NCBI RefSeq assembly: GCF_014839805.1
Contig: NC_051123.1
Span: 8,166,727-8,230,726, forward strand
DNA: 64,000 bases
Source: Manduca sexta
Taxonomy: Eukaryota; Arthropoda; Insecta; Lepidoptera; Sphingidae
Direction of reading: 5' to 3'
This document shows, one piece after another, positions 37,491 to 49,200 of this stretch. The notes under the pieces were generated by a model. The model ran no database searches and was not told the DNA's origin. It saw only the letters and a list, made by a program, of their open reading frames with translations. The first letter of the stretch is position 1. Every line of letters begins with the position of its first letter. Made by a program: the position numbers and the translations under genes.

Positions 37491-37630
37491 GCATCGGAAT
37501 GTTTGCCGGCAAATATGACAGCTACATGACATTACGCGTGTCACCTTATTATGTAGTATATAAGGTTATATTGCCGTGACACACGTAAATGTCATGTAGC
37601 TATCATGTTTGCCGGCAAACATTCCGATGC
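37491..37630. repeat. 140-bp near-perfect palindrome
   Basis: GCATCGGAATGTTTGCCGGC at the left end is mirrored exactly by GCCGGCAAACATTCCGATGC at the right end. The arms continue inward through GTCATGTAGCT-like and GTGTCACGG-like blocks to a short centre near 37560. No coding content. A fold-back MITE or a strong hairpin. Confidence 0.88.
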
Positions 37631-37671
37631 CTCATGGATTCAATTCATGTTTTGTTCAATGAGTTGACCAA

Positions 37672-37835
37672 GCGCCATTTCCAATAAAGGGCCCCATTCG
37701 TTTTCAATCATTCGAGAAAATTGACAAATAACAAAGGTTTACTGCTAAGCTTACCAATGACGTTTTGCTTAGTTTATTCTTGGGATTAGATCGAAGATTA
37801 GGATTGAGATCGTTTAATAAAAACGGTTTAACGAT
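37672..37835. mobile_element. Family C MITE, diverged copy
   Basis: Left GCCATTTCCAATAAAGGGCC and CATTCGTTTTCAATCATTCG; right GATTAGGATTGAGATCG then TTTAATAAAAACGG. Same layout as 34353-34516. Confidence 0.55.
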
Positions 37836-40185
37836 TAAAACCTATCGACATAATTTATTACACGAAAACGATTGTACTTTAAAACATATAAAAAAGTACG
37901 TGTATCGATTATCGATATCCATAATCATTCGAAAACCGTGCGTGGGTCTAAAATATCGACATCATGTATATACACATGTGAACTATTTAAGAGAGAATCA
38001 CACCAAGATGTTATCACAACTACAAACCTATCGTATCAGTCTTTTATAACAGAAAGACGGTCTTATTAAACGCGTGATAAGGCGATATAAGGCGATTCTA
38101 ATGTGGATATAAAGCGGCGAACGTTGCGTAAATATCACACTAGTACTTAACTACCTTTAGGAATGTCGATTACAACCTTTGCGTTGTAAACATCGAGACT
38201 GACTTATCGAGCTTTAGATTACACATCAATTGCTACTTCTTTATACAAATTTATTTTGTTTTTTCTAGATAGTTCTGGTTGTTTTTATTTCTCCTGTTAC
38301 GTACAAACATTTATAAAGTCAGTTTACGGACTACCTAGTGTTATTGTTACATATCAGTATTTTCATTGTGTTTATTTAAAATTAAGTGTTGCGTGCGAAT
38401 TCGCCCGCCCGTGTGCCAAATTTCATACAAACTCGTTTAGCTGTTTGCGCGTTTAGTTTTAGCAAACATCATACAACCATCCAAATGTATTTATAAGAAT
38501 AGAGATAAGAAGTAACTTGGCATACAGTGATTGAAAATAGTTTATAATTAAAAAGGATAACAAATCAGCTGCCGATAAAGATTTATTTTAGTCAGTCCCT
38601 AGTGTCGTAACTTCAAACAGTTAATGTACAAAATACATGTGCATGAGAATTGTACTTTGAATATTAATGTTGAAGTTGTAGAAAGAACTGCATGTGAGTG
38701 GTGAAGCGTCCATACAACCCGATTCCTACCGGCTTCCCTTTTAGGTTTATTTATGTTTGTCTTAGTTTTTATTTTCTGTGAAAGTGGCCACGATATATTA
38801 ACTAAGGCATTTTTATGCATAAGGTTACTTTTTTTAAAAATTTCACACTTCGCCACTAAGTGCATGCCACAGGATTTCATCACTATTGCTTATCTGCCTT
38901 GCTTATTCAAGTACTTATAGTAAATAGAAATTCATTATCTTCTTTAGTTTGTTAATAAACTAAAGAAAAAATAAAAGTCAACGAAATTAGATACTTGATA
39001 AGCTAGCGTATATAAATAATAAATAATAAATAATAATAATAAAAATTTTCGACACGGTGTGCTAAGTACGAATATTGAACAAGAACAAGTTATTAGAGTA
39101 AAGATATTAGCATATATGAAGACTCAAAATGTATTCCTACCGTCGCTATACTATTACGATATTGTTTTTATAATAGCTTGCATTATATGAAAGTAGAACG
39201 CTGCTTTATTTGATTATAGCGTTTTTAAATAATCAAAATTAAACATTGCCTTAATTGGGATCGATCGTACGATTCTGATTCGTATAAATAACGCGATTAA
39301 AGCTCTTATAACATTTATTAAACCGATCGCCCGAACATTGGCGATAAGTTCTAAATATACGATGATTAAAAAAGGTTCGTGCGTTTAAGTGCGAATTCGT
39401 ACGATCAATGCGATAGGATTCGTACAAGCGATTGTCATTTAAGACGCCGACTTAGACTACATCAAATTCACAATCATAGTCACAATGCTATGCAATTCAT
39501 TCAAATATCGATATATTAATAATATCAATACAAATTTTATGAATATCTAAATCCTGAGCAATGTTCCTGGTAATGTACTTATGTTTATCGACTCCATTAC
39601 ATTTTTCAATGACTTTTAATTATTGCAATACCTACATTTTACCATCTCTTCCTTATAATTATATCTTTCAATTCCTTTAGCCATTATTAAATCACATTGG
39701 TTTTATAAGACACTATTAAATAAATTACGGATGTGTGCTTACTAAAAACAAAAATACATCAATGATTTGTGTTTGCTGTTAAAGGGCCCTTAGGTTAGGC
39801 AAGGGTTTATTAAACCGCACAAAATTACATTATAATAATCATGTATCATGTCATATTTGATTACTAATGTGCCGTCCTTTAATTTTTTCTTCTGTGGACG
39901 GATGGCAAATACGAGAAAATAATTGTCAGCTGTCAAATAACAATTACTAATATGTACTATGTAACTCAACCGCCTTGAAGTTACTCGAAGTGGGTCGGAT
40001 TTATTCTTTACAAAAATTAACGAGAGCGTAAAAGGTGCATAAAATAATGAACTCTAGACTAGTCTGACTGATTTTGAATTGTATAAAGAACTTACAATTT
40101 ATTTCAATAACTTTAGGTGTCTTCTTTATTTCAGATACTGGGTTATTGATGTTTAAACCTTGCAGTCTCATCTATGTCAACCAGT
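37836..40185. other. AT-rich spacer between convergent genes
   Basis: No supported coding region. It includes an AAT/AAATAAT low-complexity run near 39017-39045 and the candidate cytospin poly(A) signals at its right edge. Confidence 0.5.
40098..40130 (-). terminator. Cytospin poly(A) signal candidates
   Basis: On the minus strand AATAAA reads at 40130-40125 and again at 40103-40098, some 56 and 83 bp past the stop codon. Confidence 0.45.
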
Positions 40186-40275
40186 TTACGTTTCAAAGTG
40201 TTTGTATATGCTGGTTACGTAGGCCATCACTTGCTGCCAATCCGGCCTCTCTTGTTGTATCATGTCTTGAATGTT
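40186..40275 (-). CDS. SPECC1L: Cytospin exon 20 (CH domain end, stop)
   Basis: Residues 1776-1804: [20 protein letters not shown], then TSIYKHFET and TAA. The family's usual ending is YKYFET. Acceptor TTCCAG. Confidence 0.96.
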   Translation of the reverse strand, partial: NIQDMIQQERPDWQQVMAYVTSIYKHFET

Positions 40276-43200
40276 CTGGAAACAATGATTTGTTATATAG
40301 GTCTAACATTTAATTCTGTATAAACTGGATTATCATAATCAAAATCTTTAGCAGGAAAAGGAAATTTTCAGACGCATAATTGCTTACTGCAAGTTCTATC
40401 TGATGCAAAATCTACTATTCTTGTTTGTATAATTTAAATTTCATACGTTAGCTTACGCGCTTCGCACTAAATACCTGCTGGCATCGATATGAAATCTATT
40501 TTAAAACAAAATCATGTAAGCAAGTTTCATTAATTGGAAATATAGATAGTTCCAATTTACAAAAATATACTCAATCATCAACACAGATCAGAGGTATTCA
40601 CTATTCACTCACCAACGTGGTAGGTATGCCAACAGACTCGGCGGCTGCGAATGCGACAGAGAAGTTGGTGCGTTTGTCGTGCGGTGACAGCGTCGCGTAC
40701 GGGATGCGACCCTCGCCCAGGTACGAGTGCAGCAACGCGCACAACGCCATGCCGTCGTTCCACGATGAACTGGCAAAGCAAATTAAACTTTATAAATAAC
40801 AGTTTAGGTTGCATTATGTCTATGATTCTATTGTTACCCATTGCCAGGACAAAAAAATACCAAAGATGGTAGTTCATTTTTGTAACTCAAGAATCTTAAG
40901 TATTCAGATTTGGTGATTTTTATAGACTCACCTAAAGTTCGTAATGTCAATATTGTTGTATCCTAAAGTCTTCTGTTGACACCACTTGAGCAAAGCGTTG
41001 CGCTTCGACCCGCCGTTCTTCACTTGCAACGCGTTCAAAGGATCTTTCCTTTCACCTAATATCAGCAATGAGATTATGTAAATAAAAAATAATTTATATT
41101 GAAAAATTATTATTAAGCTTATACAAGTATGGACATAGACTGGAGTGTGAAAAAGCATCGTTAAATGGGAAACAATTATTTATACAAAACATGCATACAC
41201 GTAAAAGCTAAGCTAATTTTTATGCTCGACTTGATTATAATTTACAGGAAGATTCATGTATAGCCATATAAGGTGTTTATTGGAGAAAACAATTAGAAAA
41301 AGTTTAACTTCTTTTAGTCTATTTTCAACTAGAACGATTAATTGAAATACTGCTATGAAATCAATAATGTTTAATTTACTAACAGCTAACTTAACATTAA
41401 ACGAAAATGATCTAAATAGTACAATTTTGATTTACTTTAGTATGCGTACGTTCCTATAAAATAACAATATCTTTCTAAAACAGAAAACTTTCTGAATCTA
41501 TCTAGAAACATCTAGTAATTTCAAGAGCTTTGCTAGACTCGGGTATAATTTATAATAGTTCTTCCAGCATGTATAACCTCGTCAAGCGCGATCGACTCAC
41601 ATATATCGCCGTAAGAGTTGCGTCGCACGAACGACTCGATCGCCTTCTGCTGCAGCGAGGCGAGCGCGCGCTGCTCGTCGGGGATGTTGGCGCCGCCCGC
41701 CGCCGCCGCCTCTGCCCCCGCAACCACCGCACGTTACCACTTAGCTTAGCACTCAGCACGAGCCACACGGCACCAAGCACATCGCACATGGGTGACGGTT
41801 TTGTGCACGAGTTATTAAAGTATTTATTCGATAAAATAATGGCTTCTGATAAAAATGTTTTTGAATGTTAGTAAGATTAAATTGTGTATAAAATCAAAAT
41901 GTAGTTTACAGTAACAGTTATTAAACAGAAATATCAATTGCTTCAAATTTTTTACGTTATAATTATATAATAATCTATTATGAAGAAATTAATTTGTACG
42001 AAACTTATAAAAAAACTTTAACACATATTATATTGAACAATTTGCAACATTTCAAAGCTATTTTTATTACTCCAATCTCCATAGTTTAAATTTTAAGTCA
42101 TCCATAGAGCTCGGAAAGAAATGTTTATATTGTATTTAAAATGTGCACAAAACCGTCGACGAATAGAAACATAGAGTGAAATATTTCCATTACCCATTAT
42201 AATAATGAAAATATTTTTGAACACAACTATAATTAGACCAATCGCAATTTTGAATAGATTTTCGTACGAAATTGAGTCGTACGAATTCGTAAGCTAACGC
42301 ACGATACTCAGCTACATTAAATTAATTAGTAGTGTGTTTGTGAAGGTCTCGTTCGACATGGATACTTTTTATTGATGTAATTAATAACAGAAATAGTAAT
42401 TTCAACATTAAAACTTTTGTTCAATTTGCAATTCTTACGTTAAGAATCATACGTCTCAAATTCGTATGTAAAGTGCGATTGGCTTTACCTTTCCAGTATT
42501 TGCAACAGGTACCCAAGTCAGAGTGTACATGATGGAAGGTACATAAGAAACAAATATATATTTCGACCATACCTTATTTAAAGTAGGTAAACAAGTTAAT
42601 TTTCAAACAAGTTAATAGTTTTCGTCCACCTTTGCAAGGCAAACATTGGTAAAGGAATCCATATTAAATATGTTATAGGAAATGGTATTTAGAACCTATT
42701 TTTATCAAGACACATCACAAATTGTTAAATTAAATCGAGAAATGTTAATAAATAAGCAACTTAAGAAATATATTTCCATTAATTTGATTTATTAGAAAAA
42801 TTATATCAAAATTATCAGTTATATATTTCTTTTAAAGTAATTTTCAATTTAGAGTCGTCAATTTACAAATTTGTAGCAACCAACGAAGATTAAGTTATGA
42901 AAAAGTTTGATGCATCACCATACTATTACATTTAAAACATCCTTTAATAGAAACAGGTAAGGGATAAATAAGGAAATCTACATTTACACTACGGGATATA
43001 TATAAAAAAAAACAACTAATTCCCACACGCATGCGTGTAATAACTAATAACGTTTGTGTGTACATACAATAATACGTGTATATAGTAATAAATTAGTGAC
43101 GTCGCACGCAACACAAAGTTAGAACAAGGCAAGTGATCGGCTCAAGCGTTCGTCTCATGCCGCCATGCTGCAATAGAAACAAGCAAACTTACATGCAATC

Positions 43201-46200
43201 AAAGCCGGTGCTGCGGGACAGTTTGTATTAATGTCACGTGACTTTGGAGACCATAGATAATATTATAAATGTTTGTGTCTGAAGATTGGGACGAAGGTAT
43301 AGATTGTGATAAATGTTTTCTATAATACTTTATTTAGCATTATATCATGCAAACAGAAAATATTATTCTATAAAAACTATGGGAAATTCGGGAAAACTAC
43401 GATAAATTGGTACATTTGGGAACTTCATACATAACTAAAACACTACTTAATTGTACAAATTATGGGTCAATGACTAAATAGCCTATGTCATGCAATACTA
43501 CACTCTGAAAGACTATTACTATCTTCTCGTGCTAAACTTTGCACCTTAAAGTAACAAGACTTTTGTTCCTCAGAATGCACAGATCTACATACTGTTACAC
43601 TACTGTTACGACACTCGCAACGCTGGTGCAAATTGCACAATAGTGCTTTTCATGTTAATAGTCTTAGGATAAAATGACCTAAATATCATTTATCATTCCT
43701 TATTGCATAGGAGAAAACTTTATTTTTACAATACTTGGCCGATTTGTCTAGCAGGGCCTTACAAACAGTCGAAAAGTATGAAATCGATTGAGTTATATAT
43801 CGATATGTATTCGATGTACCAACAACCCCCTAATATAATTGTATACATTATTTTCAGCGGTAATCGAGTAAGACTCATCTGTACCTTGTATAGTGTATAG
43901 TAACTCACCGGCAGTGATCGGCGAGGGCCTGGCGGCGCGCGCGGCCGGCGGCTTGGCGGCGAACGCGGCGCCGCCGAGACCGTTGGCCGGCGCCGCCGCG
44001 CTCTCCGTCATGCCGTTCTTTATAGAGCTGGTGGACGTCGACACGCTCACTGCAGCTTGCACCTGCTATGGACAAGATATTTTTTTATACAAAACAGCCG
44101 ATTTTCCAGTATCAGCCCGTAGTCTGGAATTTGTGTCCTTTAAAGCGACAGGCTCGCCCCCTATAACATTATGGGACGGAGTTGCGCCTCTGTCTACCCT
44201 TCGGGTATTTGCGCCAGCTCATTCTTTTTATAGACAGAAGTAGCAATATGTATAACGTGAATTAATATCTATAAATCCTAATGTAAAACTGTTTATTCAT
44301 TGAATAATGTACTTGCATGCGGTATATTTTACAAAATGAGAGTGAGATAGATGCTAATGAAATGTATTTTTAGGTATTTTACCATTATTATTAAAAAGAA
44401 ACAACTGGAATATCTTACCGGCGGCCACTCGTTGACAGGTGTTGTCGCTGGCGACTGCTGCTTAGCAGCTTTAGCTGCGTTCTCTATGCTTTCGATCAAA
44501 CTCTTCACCGATAAGCGGGAATCTTGCCGACTCACGCCTGTCAAAATAATAATTATAGCATCACTAATAGGGGACCGGCCTATGCTTGATTTTGTACATT
44601 ATTCTATATGTAATGGTTAATAATACGAAAAAGAAGCACTCCTGCGAAAACTGCATAACAATTGGTTAAAAAATGAGCGAGTAATTCATATTTAAAATAT
44701 TGTAATGTGCAGAAGTGGGCGTGATGTGGGGATATCGCTTCATCTCTTTTTTTCGCACGCGTCGTAATTCCCGATGACGTCACATGTGGATATTTCGTCT
44801 CTTTTTTGTTTCTTGTTAAAAACCCCTTCCACCGAAATTCAAAGACTTATAACTTGTTGATTTTTTACCGGATTTTAATAATTCCTTCTGTGTTATAATT
44901 TATATTATGTAAATATTTGATAATAGTAAAGAACAAAAATGAGTCCGGTACCCTATTTGACTTAATCAAATCTCGACTTTATTTATAACTAAATACATAT
45001 CTCGACTTTATTTATAACTATATACACTTCATCGCAAAGTATAGACTTCGTTCAGATCATAGGCATTTAAAAAGTATGACAAACAAAATAAATATTTACA
45101 AAATTAAATAAAAAAGAATTTAGCAACCTAAATTTGTGAAGGAAATTTTGAAACGCGCGTTTAATGTCTATGAGTAGGATTATAATTATTTGTTAGACTT
45201 TGGGGCCACGGTATTTTTGTCGGAACCCTTATCTGAATCCGCTATAGTTAATATTTAATTTCATTACTAATTTAGGATAAGAAGATAATGTTCAGGGTAT
45301 TGTGGACTTGCATTATGGAAATGTCCAAAGCCTCTAAATCTAAAAATACAAAAAGAAAATAAAAAAAGGATTATTATTCACATTGACCGTGACCATATTG
45401 ACGAGATGACTACCTTTGTTCCTCCTGTGCGAAGCTGCGGTGGCCATGATGTCCTGCAGCGAGGCGCTCGTCAACAGCGGCGGAGGCGGCGGCGTCTCCT
45501 CCGACCGCGGCGGTATCGCTACACAAAACACACGCGCCATTTATATTTACTGCAAATTATTATCTATATTTTGAAATTAATTTGGATTTTATTTATATTA
45601 ATTTAAACTTTTATTTATACTGCTGTTTGAACGTCGTGTATTTTGTGTTTTATTAAAATAGTTTTAATATACTCACGAGTTCCATTACATTTCAAATTAT
45701 TATAATTAATTGTATTTTAATAGTTATTTCTAAAACGCATATCCAACACCAGATGCTGTAAATCGGAAGCCATGTTCTCAAGCGGCATAGATAACACGAC
45801 ATTCTGAATATTATATTAAATTAAAAATATACCTGCACCTAAAGGTATTTCGTGTGAAATGATAAATATTTGAACGTATTTATAAAAATATAAAATATTT
45901 ATGATTTGCAATATTCGTACTATATCAAAATTGCAATGATAAATAAATAAATAGATCATAGTAATGAGTCTGATTCGTCGCAAAGAATTTTAATAAGGTA
46001 TAATAAATCCAAGCTAATATTCCATAAAAACAAATCAATAGTCTGTATAGACGTTGAATAATATCTGAAAATACAAGCAAAATAAATATATGATTAAATA
46101 TTCTTGTATGATTTCTAAAAATAAATAAATAAACTTAGCCCACATTGACTTTCACGAGGGCTTTTTATATCACTACGATCGTTGGTAAAGCATACTGAAA

Positions 46201-49200
46201 CGTTAAATATAAATATTTTAATGACATTAACCAGTTATGGACATTCTGACAAAGCATATATTAACACGTTGCCAACACCCAACCGTCACCGCACAAAAGA
46301 CATGACACCGTCCTCACATATACAGTTATTTACATTCATGTTCACACTTGTACGTATATTTCGATTCACAAAAGCCTTCCAACTTACGTAGAGGTCTCGA
46401 AGGCGGATGATCGTTCAAAGACCTTATAGGATGCGATAGGCGTTTATGCTCCAATGTCTTCCAGTATGGTTTATCTCTGAAGCCGGTATTGTCGTAATTC
46501 GACTGGCTTTGAAGTGAATATTTCCGTAATGGTACATCCGGCTTGCGTAGTTCAATCTGTGGCTTTTTCTCCAAGTTCTGAACCATCTCTCCTATTGAAC
46601 TGGTTGATTTTTTTGGTGAGTTCGCACTCGGCGTTCGTGACAGAGATATGATTGATTTTGTTATCCCCGACATTTCTTTGACTATCTCGGGTTGTTCATC
46701 GGGAGATTTGGAACCTTCTTTTTTGGGTTTCCTTGCTCTTCTGGGCACTTTTAGTATTTCCTCCCTTGTGACTGTAGCCAAAGCTTCGGTGTTTTGATTC
46801 TTGTTAGATATCTTTTCGTCGTCAGCTATGTTTTTATCCGCAAATGCAGTTATCGCCGGACCTATCTCTTCGTAGTAATTCTCTTCAGACTGTCTTCGAT
46901 CATGAGACGCAGGATGGAACGTATTTGTATCATTTAAAATATCATTTGTTACCTTTGTATCTGCTTGCACCGATTTTCTGTACGCTTGTGTTGTGTTTAT
47001 TACAAAAGGAACATTTTTAATCGGCTGATAATATTTGTTATCGATCAACCAATCTGGTGTTTTTGTTATTTTACCTATAGGCTTCGATGTATCTGCATTG
47101 CTGGGAGTTGTGTTGAGAGATGGTGATTTAATATTCGACAAATTATCATTAGAACCGAAACTCTTCAATGCAACGAACGACAGTGGCTTGGCTTTGATAT
47201 TCTTTTGGTAAAGGCCTTTCTTCGTTTCGTCTTTTTTTGCGTCAGTGACATCTTTAGTTAAAACTTTGATCGGTATCATCATAATACACTGTTTTTTTAT
47301 CATGCGGCGTTTCAGGTTCTACAGTACTACTTTTTAACAGCACCGGTTGAATTAATATTGGGCTAATTATGATCGGCTTTGTGTTATCTATTTGGCCGTT
47401 AACAAAATTGAGAGGTGTCACGAATGTTTTTAGTTTGCGACGAGGTGTCATTGCAGGCGCATTTGTATGGCTCTGTACAGCTACCACTTTGGGCAAGTTC
47501 TCGTCGCGACATGGATCGTTGGTGTTTATTTTTAAGTGATAGGTTACATTATGATCTATCTTATTGTCATTTAGTTTTGGAGTTTCAATTGGTTTTGGTT
47601 TTTTTATTGGCTTAAGAAATGGATTATTTATGGGTATCACAGGAATGTCTCCTACTGATTTTGACTTTGCAATTACGTTTTTGCCCACTTTATCTTTTTC
47701 AAGCTGATTATCAGTTTCGGCGACTTGTTTAGTTGGTTCTTCTATACTTTCTGCTCGAAACGTTTTCAAATGAAGGCCAGATAGTACTTCTTTCGCTATT
47801 TTATCTTCCACAATAGCGTCGTATTTAGAGAAGTCGACTATGGAATTGGATTTACTACTCACGCTACTATCACTGGACGAGCGACTTGAATCTGATCTTT
47901 TCATTCTATTTTCACCAATAATTCTCTCTATCGCTGCTTTGAATGTCAATTTTAATTCTTCATTTACCCTTTTCAAATCTTTTTCTACCTTGTCATTCGT
48001 GGTTTCGTGAACCACTTCCCTTGGAGGAATTTCTAGAGGTTCTAAAAGATCTTTAGGTGGGGTTTTAATATCATCTGGGTATGGGAATGGCAGAATAGAC
48101 TCTGCTTTTACTACAGGTATGTCTTTTGCAGTATTTAGTTCAGATTCATTGTCGGTCACTTTGCTAACAACATTATTATTTTTCTCTAAAGAAAACACAA
48201 ACACATCATCCGATCCTTCCGTATATACCGACAATTGGCTGTCAGCCTTAGCGCCATTCAAAAACTCTATACTAGTAGCCTCTTGAAGAGCGTCTTTGTA
48301 TTTTTGGTTTGAATTTAAATTATCCATACTGAGCGCTTTAGGTTTTCCATTGAAAACACCTGTAAGACTCTTCTTAAACACTAATCCAACATCTTTGGTT
48401 TCAAAAGTTTTATTAGATTCCGATTTTGAAACAATTTTAACATTACTCAGATCGATATTATCGTCACTATTCGTCTCATCACCTTTATCCACTGCGTCCT
48501 GCCTGATGACCTTTTCATTAAAAAGGTCAATAGCGTCTTGCCTCTTTAGCTCTTTGCCATCAAAGGAGGGTAGGACGTCTTCAGCCAGTACTTTATTTGC
48601 ATCTTCTTCACTGCTCGTTGAACTTTGTTTTTGGATATCGTCATTCGTTTCGTCTGTCGTTACGTTTTTTATATCGATTTTAAATTGTTCGCCCAAATCT
48701 TCACGATTGAGGACAGGTTCGGGTACGCTATTCGATCTAAAGAATGCTTGGTCTACCAAACTTTTCTCTCTGGTGGGGGGATCGGTCACACTATGAACCC
48801 TAGAGAGATATCTAGTCCTTATGTCTTTAAAGATTTCCTTGGATGGTCGCTCGCTATCGCTCTGTGAATCTAAGAAATCCGAGTCTTTGGACAACTCTCT
48901 ATCCTCCTCTGAATCATTAAGAACGCTATCCATTGATTCTGAGCGCTCTACACCTGTTTTGGCACATTAAATTATGATTAGAAATTATAAAGTATGCACA
49001 ATACATTTGATGACGATTTTTTTACGTAGATTATCTTAACTGGATTGGTCTTAGAGCAAACATAGTGAAAGCTGTGGCATAAAATTAAGCAAACGACCAA
49101 TCCAATGTAAGCTATTCTACGCATTAAACAGTTAGTTCTATGGACCTTAAGTGTACATTAACGCAAGCATTACACAGAATTAGTGCATGGGAATGCATGT

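Noticed and set aside
48296..48867. 166- and 80-codon plus-strand frames
   Set aside because: Antisense shadows of cytospin exon 13.
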